Positions 1 through 5,659 of a stretch of DNA of 5,681 nt are shown piece by piece. The DNA is from Kiloniellales bacterium. Its GTDB lineage: Bacteria > Pseudomonadota > Alphaproteobacteria > Kiloniellales > JAKSDN01. How positions within the stretch are numbered: the first letter of the stretch is position 1; every line of letters begins with the position of its first letter. The notes beneath the pieces were generated by a model. It saw only the letters and a program-made list of their open reading frames with translations. It had not been told where the DNA came from and searched no databases. The position numbers and the translations under genes were made by a program. The stretch covers positions 1-5,681 of the forward strand of contig JAKSDN010001341.1 of NCBI GenBank assembly GCA_022360075.1, read 5' to 3'.

Positions 1-1299
1 CTGGGCAAGGAGACCCCGGTCGGCGGCCTTTGGACCGGCATCATGTGCCTGACCTACATGTTCGCGCTGATGGGCATCCAATCGGCCCCGGCCTTCACCA
101 TGTGGGCCTTCGGCAACACCGACCCGCGGCCTTTCGCGCCGCAGCAGGTTTGGGCCTCGTCCTTCTGCATCGGCCTGATCCTGTTCTTCTTCACCGCCTT
201 CCAGGGCATGGGCGCACATCTCCTGGGCGCCAACCCGGCGGTGAACGAGGCCGGAATCACGCTGTCGCAGGCCCTCAACGAGCCGCTCGACGATATCAGC
301 CCGGAGGTCATCCTGGGCCGGGCGCTGAAGGAAGGCGAGGTGATCGAGACCACGGGTCAGATCATCGTCTCCAAGCCGGACTCGCTGGTGCCGTTCTACT
401 TCAACCAGATCGCCGATGCGGCGCCCTGGCTGGTGGGACTGCTCGCGGTCTGTGCCTTGGCGGCGATGCAGTCGACCGGCGCGGCCTACATGTCGACAGC
501 CGGCGGGATGCTGACGCGCGACCTCTACAAGCGCTACCTGAACCCGACGGCAAGCCACACCACGCAGAAGCTGTTCGGGCGGATCGGCGTCGCCTTCATC
601 GTCATATCGGCGCTGTTGGTGGCGACCTTTTCGGCCGACGCCTTGGTCTTGCTGGGGGGCCTGGCGGTTGCCTTCGGCTTCCAGATGTGGCCGTCGCTAG
701 CAGCGGTCTGCTGGTTCCCCTGGATCACGCGTCAGGGCGCCACACTGGGTCTCGCAGCCGGCCTGCTGGCGGTGATCTTCACCGAGACGATCGGTCAGCA
801 GATCACCGGCGGCGCGCTGCCGTGGGGCCGCTGGCCGTGGACCATCCACTCGGCCGGTTGGGGCATCATCTTCAACCTCGGCGTCTGCATCACCGTCTCG
901 GCGATGACTCAGAACGAGGCGGACCGGGCGCATCGCATGCGCTTCCACAGCTTCCTGCGTGAGCATGCGAGCCTGTCGCCGGAGAAGAAGAAGCTGGTGC
1001 CGCTGGCGTGGATCATCACCCTGGGCTGGCTGTTCTTCGGCATCGGCCCGGGCGCGGTGATCGGCAACACGGTGTTCGGTGCGCCGGACGCGGGCGTCGA
1101 AGGCTGGACCTTCGGCATGCCGTCGATCTGGGCCTGGCAGATCCTGTTCTGGATACTCGGCGTCTTCATGATGTGGTTCCTGGCCTACAAGATGGAGATG
1201 TCGACCATGCCCGAGACCGAGATCGAGGCCTTGGTCGAGGACATCGGCGACGTCGCCCAGACGCCGGCCGGACAATCCGGCTCGGGCGGCGCTGCCTGA
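1..1299 (+). CDS. Sodium:solute symporter (SSS family), C-terminal part; 5' end outside window
   Basis: Inner-membrane carrier that would use the Na+ gradient to import a solute; the substrate cannot be told. The frame is open from base 1, so the start lies upstream and 432 residues are present. I see about nine hydrophobic segments (near window residues 10-33, 52-74, 142-164, 188-206, 208-236, 240-258, 280-300, 333-355 and 374-396). Residues 156-177 carry the SSS signature helix ending in TRDLYK. It aligns without gaps to E. coli PutP TM8, placing S158-T159 on the PutP Ser340/Thr341 Na+ site, so sodium coupling looks intact. Between the second and third segments lies a hydrophilic insert of about 65 residues (75-140), longer than in PutP-type members. 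The C-terminus is an acidic then Gly/Ser/Ala-rich tail. It resembles a group of SSS proteins of unknown substrate that I recall from Rhodospirillales. Family assignment is firm; substrate unknown. Confidence 0.93.
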   Translation: MGKETPVGGLWTGIMCLTYMFALMGIQSAPAFTMWAFGNTDPRPFAPQQVWASSFCIGLILFFFTAFQGMGAHLLGANPAVNEAGITLSQALNEPLDDISPEVILGRALKEGEVIETTGQIIVSKPDSLVPFYFNQIADAAPWLVGLLAVCALAAMQSTGAAYMSTAGGMLTRDLYKRYLNPTASHTTQKLFGRIGVAFIVISALLVATFSADALVLLGGLAVAFGFQMWPSLAAVCWFPWITRQGATLGLAAGLLAVIFTETIGQQITGGALPWGRWPWTIHSAGWGIIFNLGVCITVSAMTQNEADRAHRMRFHSFLREHASLSPEKKKLVPLAWIITLGWLFFGIGPGAVIGNTVFGAPDAGVEGWTFGMPSIWAWQILFWILGVFMMWFLAYKMEMSTMPETEIEALVEDIGDVAQTPAGQSGSGGAA

Positions 1300-1330
1300 C
1301 AAGACCGAGAAAAGCGCAAAACCGCACGTT

Positions 1331-1363
1331 GGGGGAAGGCCGCGGCCTTCCCCCTTCTTCTTT
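1331..1363 (+). terminator. Intrinsic terminator after the symporter gene
   Basis: A perfect 24-base palindrome (GGGGGAAGGCCG followed by its exact reverse complement, 1331-1354) can form a GC-rich hairpin of about 10 bp. It is followed directly by the pyrimidine run TTCTTCTTT. It begins 31 bases after the symporter stop codon. The T tract lies on the plus-strand side only; the other side has no A run, so it should act mainly on plus-strand transcripts. It separates the symporter from the next two genes. Confidence 0.85.
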
Positions 1364-1393
1364 CCGCCGCCGGGGGCGGCCATGCGGTGAGCC

Positions 1394-1422
1394 TTGCATT
1401 CCCTAGCGCCGCGGGCTTTAAG
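1394..1422 (+). promoter_or_regulatory. Possible sigma70-type promoter for the 79-aa protein/TPR gene pair
   Basis: TTGCAT (1394-1399) and TTTAAG (1417-1422) are separated by exactly 17 bases. They match 3/6 and 4/6 of the -35 and -10 consensus. The site lies downstream of the symporter terminator and would start transcripts near 1429, giving a leader of about 33 bases. The match is modest; position and spacing are the main support. Confidence 0.4.
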
Positions 1423-1461
1423 CTGAGAGGCGCAGTGCGCCGCGACGACGCGAGGCCGACC

Positions 1462-1701
1462 ATGGAAACCCTCTTCACCAAGGACTATCTGCTGCTCTGG
1501 ATGGTGGCCCTGGCCTTGGCCCTCTTCATCCCAGTGCGCCATCTCATCTGGGTGCTCTACGTCCGGCGGGCGTCGCGCGAGAAGCAGCCCGACGAGGCCG
1601 AGCGCGGGCGCCTGAAACGGCGGGCCGCCTTCACGGCGGCGCTGCTCTGCTTCGTGTTCGCCTACTTCTACACGACACATCTCTTCAAGGACGTGCCATG
1701 A
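1462..1701 (+). CDS. Small two-helix membrane protein, unknown function
   Basis: A 79-residue protein that I cannot assign to a named family. Two hydrophobic segments (about residues 9-33 and 55-73) are joined by a strongly charged linker rich in Arg, Lys and Glu (about 35-54). By the positive-inside rule the linker should be cytoplasmic and both termini periplasmic. I chose ATG 1462 because GAGG lies 6 bases upstream (1452-1455) and the preceding in-frame stretch back to 1387 lacks a Shine-Dalgarno sequence and has non-protein-like composition. Its stop codon overlaps the start of the TPR gene (ATGA, 1698-1701), so the two are probably translationally coupled and may work together. It could be a membrane partner or anchor for the TPR protein; that is inference. 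Confidence 0.8.
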   Translation: METLFTKDYLLLWMVALALALFIPVRHLIWVLYVRRASREKQPDEAERGRLKRRAAFTAALLCFVFAYFYTTHLFKDVP

Positions 1702-2309
1702 ATCCCCGCGTCCTCCGGCGCTTCATCTTTCTGATGGCGATCCTGACGATCGGCATGTTCGTCTTCTGGGACGTGCTCGACGACCTGGTGAGCCGCGAGC
1801 CGGGCGACTTCGAGACGGAGATGGGCTCCAACCGCCTGGCCGAAGGCAAGTACGAGGAGGCGCTCCAGCACTTCGACGAGGCGCTGGCCGAATCGCCCGA
1901 CCATCGCGGCGCCGTCATGGGCCGCGGCCTCGTGTTCATCCAGACCGAGCGCTATCAGGATGCGATCGCCGAGTTCGATCATCTAATCGGCTACCTGGAG
2001 CAGAACCTCGAGCCCGACGACTCGACGGGACGCGGCGCCCTGGCCGCCGCCTACGCCAACCGCGGCATCGTCTACGACCGCCTGGGTCAGTACGAGACCG
2101 CGCTGGCCAGCTACGTGAAGGCGCTCGCCACCGACGAGGAGTCGGTCGCCGGACCGGGCGTCGTGCACAAGATCCTTTACGAATCCGACGACGTTTCCTC
2201 GGTGCGCAAGCGCGCGCAGTACATCTACGAACAGCTCCAGCTCCCCGAGAGCGAGCGCCTCATGCGCGTGCCGGAGATCGACGCCAAGCAGCGCATGCAC
2301 AAGCCCTGA
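1698..2309 (+). CDS. Membrane-anchored tetratricopeptide-repeat (TPR) protein
   Basis: A 203-residue protein with one N-terminal hydrophobic helix (about residues 9-27) preceded by arginines, which reads as an uncleaved signal anchor placing the rest in the periplasm. Three TPR-like units follow: about 37-70 (with KYEEALQHFDEAL), 71-104 (with RYQDAIAEFDHLI) and 115-148 (with YANRGIVYDRLGQYETALASY). Residues 149-203 are a non-repeat, charged C-terminal region. TPRs are protein-docking scaffolds; no catalytic motif is visible, so a role in assembling or holding a partner is likely, but the partner is unknown. AAGGA at 1687-1691 gives a well-spaced ribosome site inside the upstream gene, and the 4-base overlap with that gene supports coupled translation. 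No clear terminator follows; a repeat array starts 28 bases after the stop. Confidence 0.88.
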   Translation: MNPRVLRRFIFLMAILTIGMFVFWDVLDDLVSREPGDFETEMGSNRLAEGKYEEALQHFDEALAESPDHRGAVMGRGLVFIQTERYQDAIAEFDHLIGYLEQNLEPDDSTGRGALAAAYANRGIVYDRLGQYETALASYVKALATDEESVAGPGVVHKILYESDDVSSVRKRAQYIYEQLQLPESERLMRVPEIDAKQRMHKP

Positions 2310-2337
2310 CCGGCAAGGCAGGTCCCTCACCCCACCG

Positions 2338-2366
2338 CCGTCATTGCGAGCGGAGGGTAGCGATCC
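2338..2366 (+). repeat. Interspersed repeat, CGTCATTGCGAG type, left copy of outer inverted pair
   Basis: This 29-base element starts CCGTCATTGCGAGCG and ends GCGATCC. It matches the reverse complement of 2723-2751 at 25 of 29 positions. The CGTCATTGCGAG...GCAATCC form is a common intergenic repeat in Alphaproteobacteria. This copy has diverged in its right half. Confidence 0.75.
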
Positions 2367-2519
2367 GGTTAGGCTCGAGAGGACGCCCTGCTGGTGCCAC
2401 TATCGAGACAGCTCTGTGGGACAGGCTCTGGGCAGGCAACCTGATACTTGGGGTTACCGATCTTGACCCTTGTATTGCATTCAAGCGCCCATTCTTGCCG
2501 TTCGGAACACCCCCTCCTC

Positions 2520-2540
2520 CTCATCCTGAGCTTGTCGAAG
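2520..2540 (+). repeat. Interspersed repeat, CCTGAGCTTGTCGAAG type, left copy of inner inverted pair
   Basis: A 21-base element with the core CCTGAGCTTGTCGAAG, a widespread intergenic repeat in GC-rich Proteobacteria. It pairs with 2611-2631 at 20 of 21 positions, so a transcript through here could fold into a long stem with a loop of about 70 bases. Confidence 0.75.
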
Positions 2541-2610
2541 GGTTCGGCCACGAACCGAGCGGAGCTCTGGATCGCTCCAGCCTTGCCCATCGCACCGAGC
2601 AATCCTCATA

Positions 2611-2631
2611 CTTCGACAAGCTCAGCATGAG
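2611..2631 (-). repeat. Interspersed repeat, CCTGAGCTTGTCGAAG type, right copy of inner inverted pair
   Basis: Inverted partner of 2520-2540, reading CTTCGACAAGCTCAG on the plus strand, with a single mismatch to it (C in place of G at 2626). The opposed orientation is the usual arrangement for paired copies of this repeat type. Confidence 0.75.
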
Positions 2632-2722
2632 GGCGATGGGCTCAACACGCACCGAGCGGTAAGGGTAAGGGTCAGTATCAACAACCCACGATATGACTGA
2701 GAGCTGGGGTGCCCGACGGGCT

Positions 2723-2751
2723 GGATTGCTTCGCTACGCTCGCAATGACGG
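2723..2751 (-). repeat. Interspersed repeat, CGTCATTGCGAG type, right copy of outer inverted pair
   Basis: Read on the minus strand it begins CCGTCATTGCGAGCGTAG and ends AGCAATCC, the canonical form of this repeat. It is the better-preserved partner of 2338-2366. The pair bounds a 414-base interval. No matching direct repeats flank the pair, so this does not look like a fresh transposon insertion. Confidence 0.8.
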
Positions 2752-2756
2752 AGAAG

Positions 2757-2777
2757 GTCGGTCCTGTAGGAGCCGAC
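2757..2777 (-). terminator. Weak hairpin after the minus-strand operon, possible terminator
   Basis: The 21 bases form an imperfect hairpin (GTCGG and TCCT pairing with AGGA and CCGAC, with one bulged base). It starts 9 bases beyond the stop of the 67-residue gene on the minus strand. No proper T run follows, only a short pyrimidine stretch, so it may end or protect the transcript only weakly. The adjacent repeat at 2723-2751 could contribute. Confidence 0.25.
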
Positions 2778-2786
2778 AATCACCCC

Positions 2787-2990
2787 TCAGCCGAACTGCA
2801 CGATGCCGAGCACGTCCTGAAACAGCACGAGAAAGAAGAAGGTCGCGGCGATGCAGCCGAACAGCAGGCGCACGAAGTCGGTCCTGCCCTCGGCGTCGCG
2901 ATAGCGAATGCCGTGGACCGCGATGAAGGCGGTCACGATCAGGAAGAGGTAGTTGATCGGCTTTTCCCACTCGCCGGCAAACTCGAACAT
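2787..2990 (-). CDS. Small two-helix membrane protein, unknown function
   Basis: A 67-residue protein that I do not recognise. Two hydrophobic segments (about residues 11-28 and 39-60) flank a short charged linker with the sequence IRYRDAEGRTD. The positive charges of the linker suggest it faces the cytoplasm. The second helix is rich in Phe (a run of FFF). The start codon has GAGGA about 7 bases upstream. It lies 44 bases downstream of the 154-residue gene on the same strand and is probably cotranscribed with it. It shares the two-helix plan of the 79-residue protein at 1462-1701, but I see no residue-level similarity. A real gene is supported by its ribosome site, its amphipathic layout and the poor quality of the opposite-strand frames. 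Confidence 0.75.
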   Translation of the reverse strand: MFEFAGEWEKPINYLFLIVTAFIAVHGIRYRDAEGRTDFVRLLFGCIAATFFFLVLFQDVLGIVQFG

Positions 2991-3034
2991 CGCGACGTCC
3001 TCGACGACCCTGGAACCCCGGCCCCCTCAGCCCC

Positions 3035-3499
3035 CTAGCGGGCGCTTCCGAACTCCTCGGACTCGAAGTAGGGCGGGAGGACCGAGGCGCTCTGCACCCC
3101 GGCCATGTGACCGATCAATATGCCACTGACCAGGACGAAGGCAATGATCATCGTCGCGATCACGAACTTCCGCATGCCCTGGGGCACGTCCGTGACGTAA
3201 TCATGGTCGTAGCGATGGAACTTGGGGTTCTGGCCGTCGATCATGCCGATCTCGTCCTGGCGGATCACCCAGCGCGCGAAATGCCGGGCCCAAACCGGCA
3301 CCTCGTTGTGCAGCATGTAGGCCTTGAACATCGCGGAACAGAGATCGGCCGGCATGTCTCGGCCGTGCCAGTCGGCATAGGCGAGCTGGAGAAACTGGAA
3401 CTCCCCGACCTGGAGGACATTGGCCGCCCGCGCGATCAAGGTGCGCTCGGGATCTTCCTCCCGGTCCGGACGTAAAAGCGTTTTGAGAAGTCCGTGCAT
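3035..3499 (-). CDS. Uncharacterised protein with C-terminal membrane helix
   Basis: A 154-residue protein of unknown function; I vaguely recall similar hypothetical proteins in Alphaproteobacteria but cannot name a family. Residues 1-107 are soluble, with regularly spaced aromatic and charged residues (NVLQVGEFQFLQLAYADW at 27-44, then VPVWARHFARWVIRQDE at 67-83). Residues 84-107 are rich in His, Tyr and Asp (PKFHRYDHDY at 92-101). One membrane helix follows at about 112-134, then a short acidic tail. There is no signal peptide, so the N-terminal domain is probably cytoplasmic and the protein tail-anchored. The start has GGAAGA 6 bases upstream. It heads a minus-strand pair with the 67-residue gene and is divergent from the antiporter. 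The His/Asp cluster might bind a metal, which is speculation. Confidence 0.82.
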   Translation of the reverse strand: MHGLLKTLLRPDREEDPERTLIARAANVLQVGEFQFLQLAYADWHGRDMPADLCSAMFKAYMLHNEVPVWARHFARWVIRQDEIGMIDGQNPKFHRYDHDYVTDVPQGMRKFVIATMIIAFVLVSGILIGHMAGVQSASVLPPYFESEEFGSAR

Positions 3500-3531
3500 C
3501 CCATATCTTCCACACTACCTGTATGTAGTTC

Positions 3532-3560
3532 AGTATCGCAAAGATCCTAGGGGCAATCAG
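3532..3560 (-). promoter_or_regulatory. Possible promoter for the 154-aa/67-aa gene pair
   Basis: On the minus strand CTGATT (3560-3555) and GATACT (3537-3532) are 17 bases apart, matching 3/6 and 4/6 of the sigma70 boxes. Transcription would start near 3525, leaving a leader of about 25 bases. A short imperfect palindrome, ACTAC-6 bases-GTAGT (3514-3529), overlaps the predicted start and could be an operator. The support is weak. No comparable promoter is evident for the antiporter on the other strand. Confidence 0.28.
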
Positions 3561-3678
3561 TCTATCACGGCCCCGCTGGTCCAAGGTCGCTTCCTTAGGA
3601 TAAACTCAGTCTCGCGCCGCGCGCGTCCACCTTGCCGACCGGCTATTGCGCCGGTGGCGCGACCAGGGCCGAAGGATC

Positions 3679-5331
3679 ATGGCCGAAACCGGCTATCTGA
3701 CCCAGGTCATCGTCATCCTCTTCGCCGCGATCATCGCCGTGCCGCTGTTCCGCTGGCTGCGCCTCGGCTCCGTGCTCGGCTATCTGGTCGCCGGCATGGC
3801 GATCGGGCCCTTCGGACTCGGCCTCGCCTCGGAGGTGGAGACCATTCAGGCGATCGCCGAGCTGGGCGTCGTCTTCCTGCTGTTCACCGTCGGCCTCGAG
3901 CTGCCGCTCGAGCGCATCCGTGTGATCGGCACACGCATGTTCGCCCTCGGCGCGGCGCAGGTCACGGTCTCGGCGCTGGCCATCGCGTTCGGCGCCTGGT
4001 CTCTGGGCCTGGCCCCAGTCGCCGCCGCGGTGGTCGGCGGCAGCCTCGCGCTCTCCTCGACGGCGATCGTGCTGCGCCTGCTCGCCGAGCGCGGGCTGCT
4101 GACCGCCCGCCTCGGCCGCTCCGCCTTCGCCGTACTCCTGGTTCAGGATCTCGCGGTCGGGCCCTTCCTCGTCGTCGTGCTCGCACTCGGCCAGCCGGAC
4201 CTCGCGATCCCGGCGGTCCTGGGCGAGGCCCTGCTCAAGATGGCCCTCGCGGTGATGGCGATCCTCGGCCTCGGCCGGATCGTGCTGCGCCACGCGGTCT
4301 GGCCGGCCGTGCGGATCGAGGACCCGGAGATCCTCGCCGCGGTGACGCTCTTCATCGTCCTCGCCACCGGCCTCCTCACCCATCTCGCCGGGCTGTCGAT
4401 GGCCTTCGGCGCCTTCCTCGCCGGCATGCTGCTGGCCGAGACCCGCTACCGGCTTCAGGTGGCGGCCGAGATCCAGCCCTTCCGCGGCCTGCTGCTCGGG
4501 CTTTTCTTCATGTCGGTGGGCATGTCGATCGACCTCGAGCTGAGCATCGCCCACGTCGAGGTCATCGCCACCCTCGTCGTCCTCCTGCTGCTGGCCAAGG
4601 GGCTCATCCTGCTCGGGCTCGGCCGGCTGCTCGGCCTGCCCTGGTCGCTCGCGGCCCATCTCGGCCTGCTGTTGGCGCAGGGCGGCGAGTTCGCCTTCGT
4701 GCTGTTGGGCGCGGCCATGGGCGTCGGGCTCCTGGCAGGTCAGCCCGGCCAGCTTCTGGTCCTGGTCGTCGCTTTCACGATGATGCTGACGCCGCTGCTC
4801 GCCGCGCTCGGCCGGCGCGCCGAACGGCGGGTCGAGCGGGCCAGCATGATCGAGGTCGACTCTGTGCCGGAGACCACAGAGCAGCTCACAGATCACGTCG
4901 TGATCGCCGGCTTCGGCCGGGTCGGCAGCGCCGTCGCCAGTCGCCTCGAAGCCGCGGGAACCCCCTACATCGCGCTCGACCTGGACCCGCATCGCATCGC
5001 CCAGGCGCGCCAAAGGGGTCACCCGGTCTTCTTCGGCGACGCCAGCCGGGCGGAGGTCCTGGCCGCGCTGCACGTCGAGCGCGCCCGTGCCGTCGTCGTG
5101 GCGGTCGACAATCCCCGCGCGGCGCTCGGCACCGTCGGCCTGCTGCACTACATCTTCCCGGAGCTGAAGATCTACGCCCGCGCCCGCAACGAGACCCACG
5201 CCGCCGAGCTCGAGCGGGCCGGCGCCCACGTCGTCGTGCCCGAGTTAATCGCGACCGGCGTCAGGCTCGCCACCGAGATCCTGGAGCCGAAGGACGGGCG
5301 GGACGGAGACTCCGGAGCGCGCTTGGGCTGA
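3679..5331 (+). CDS. CPA2 monovalent cation:proton antiporter, KefB/KefC type, with RCK domain
   Basis: A 550-residue inner-membrane protein exchanging K+ (possibly Na+) for H+. Residues 1-385 form the multi-helix exchanger domain, with GLELPLERI, the ion-site pair Q156-D157 in VLLVQDLAV, and a stretch very like KefB around GLLLGLFFMSVGMSIDL (270-286). Residues 403-540 form an RCK/TrkA-N domain with the nucleotide loop GFGRVGS (411-417), an acidic residue D434 at the end of the second strand, and the ARAR motif (500-503). I chose ATG 3679 because its N-terminus aligns with E. coli KefB. AAGGA lies only 2 bases upstream of this ATG, an unusually tight ribosome site; a TTG at 3646 is less likely. 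It ends shortly after the RCK domain and is about 50-70 residues shorter than KefB/KefC. In E. coli such proteins are glutathione-gated with a KefF/KefG partner; none is in this window. The symbol is withheld because KefB, KefC and YbaL-like proteins cannot be separated here. Confidence 0.93.
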   Translation: MAETGYLTQVIVILFAAIIAVPLFRWLRLGSVLGYLVAGMAIGPFGLGLASEVETIQAIAELGVVFLLFTVGLELPLERIRVIGTRMFALGAAQVTVSALAIAFGAWSLGLAPVAAAVVGGSLALSSTAIVLRLLAERGLLTARLGRSAFAVLLVQDLAVGPFLVVVLALGQPDLAIPAVLGEALLKMALAVMAILGLGRIVLRHAVWPAVRIEDPEILAAVTLFIVLATGLLTHLAGLSMAFGAFLAGMLLAETRYRLQVAAEIQPFRGLLLGLFFMSVGMSIDLELSIAHVEVIATLVVLLLLAKGLILLGLGRLLGLPWSLAAHLGLLLAQGGEFAFVLLGAAMGVGLLAGQPGQLLVLVVAFTMMLTPLLAALGRRAERRVERASMIEVDSVPETTEQLTDHVVIAGFGRVGSAVASRLEAAGTPYIALDLDPHRIAQARQRGHPVFFGDASRAEVLAALHVERARAVVVAVDNPRAALGTVGLLHYIFPELKIYARARNETHAAELERAGAHVVVPELIATGVRLATEILEPKDGRDGDSGARLG

Positions 5332-5432
5332 CAGCGTCGGGCTTGGTCTCGAGCGATGCAGAGCGCCGGACGTTAGAGCCTGACTCGAAACCAACTTCGT
5401 GAATTCAACAAGTTCGTACAACCTCGTTTGTC

Positions 5433-5455
5433 ATCACCGGGCTCGACCCGGTGAT
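5433..5455. repeat. Palindromic interspersed repeat, ATCACCGGG/CCCGGTGAT hairpin
   Basis: A perfect 9-bp stem (ATCACCGGG and CCCGGTGAT) with a CTCGA loop, in the wider context GTCATCACCGGG...GGTGATCC. This is a recognised type of alphaproteobacterial intergenic repeat. It lies about 100 bases after the antiporter gene and could act as a transcript-end hairpin, but no T run follows. Confidence 0.75.
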
Positions 5456-5590
5456 CCAGAGCGGCACCTGGGTCGAACGATCCCTGGATTGCCGGAACAA
5501 GGTAAGAGGGGCGAAAGTCTGGGCGAGAATAGATCGGCGTTCTGCGACAGGAACGGCAAGAGGCTTGGAGCGCTGGATGAAGAGCCTGCG

Positions 5591-5631
5591 TGCTTCGAGA
5601 CGCGCTCTGTCGAGCGCTCCTCAGCATGAGG
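5591..5631 (+). repeat. Interspersed repeat, TGCTTCGAGACGC...CTCCTCAGCATGAGG type
   Basis: The element has three parts: TGCTTCGAGAC, a 6-bp hairpin GCGCTC-TGTC-GAGCGC (5602-5617), and CTCCTCAGCATGAGG. I recall this architecture from intergenic repeats of Alphaproteobacteria. Its last 16 bases (5616-5631) are exactly the reverse complement of 5660-5675. Confidence 0.7.
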
Positions 5632-5659
5632 TCCAATCTTAATGCCATCAAAAACCTGT

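Larger units (their letters stand above)
2310..2786. other. Gene-free intergenic region with nested interspersed repeats
   Basis: Between the TPR gene and the convergent small-protein operon lie 477 bases with no credible gene. Open frames here are short, have odd composition and are partly translations of the repeats. The region holds two inverted repeat pairs, one nested within the other, annotated separately. It also has a small imperfect tandem duplication (2408-2420 and 2421-2432, both starting ACAG and containing CTCTG). Its base composition is visibly less GC-rich than the flanking genes. I see no tRNA or other structured RNA. Confidence 0.7.

Noticed and set aside
30..962. Plus-strand open frame of 310 codons within the symporter
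   Set aside because: It is an alternate frame of the symporter with His/Arg/Gly-rich low-quality sequence; the symporter frame carries the family motifs.
1387..1461. Upstream extension of the 79-residue protein to an earlier start
   Set aside because: The extra 25 residues lack protein-like character and would overlap the candidate promoter, whereas ATG 1462 has a good ribosome site directly before it.
697..1680. Minus-strand open frame of 327 codons across the symporter end and the 79-residue gene
   Set aside because: It reads through the terminator hairpin, has Arg/Gly/His-rich composition and opposes two recognisable plus-strand proteins.
2369..2630. Short frames on both strands in the repeat-bearing gap (77 and 60 codons)
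   Set aside because: They include peptides such as LILSLSKG and FDKLRMR, which are simply translations of the CTTGTCGAAG repeat. No ribosome site is evident.
2338..2751. Repeats considered as a CRISPR array or an insertion sequence
   Set aside because: There are only two inverted copies of each of two unrelated repeats, with no regular spacers. No transposase gene and no flanking target duplication is present.
2693..3038. Plus-strand frames opposite the 67-residue gene
   Set aside because: They begin in repeat sequence and are hydrophilic shadows; the minus-strand product has a convincing two-helix pattern and ribosome site.
3643..5229. Long open frame on the minus strand (528 codons) opposite the antiporter
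   Set aside because: Its translation is an improbable mix of Glu, Gln, Gly, Arg and Asp repeats without hydrophobic cores. It is the antisense shadow of a GC-rich gene, and the plus strand encodes a recognisable antiporter.
3420..5402. Plus-strand open frame of 660 codons overlapping the antiporter in another frame
   Set aside because: The product is almost entirely Arg, Pro, Gly and Ala, typical of a shifted frame in high-GC DNA. It overlaps two better-supported genes.
5399..5642. Short plus-strand frames in the tail
   Set aside because: They cross two interspersed repeats, have no ribosome site and no protein-like pattern.
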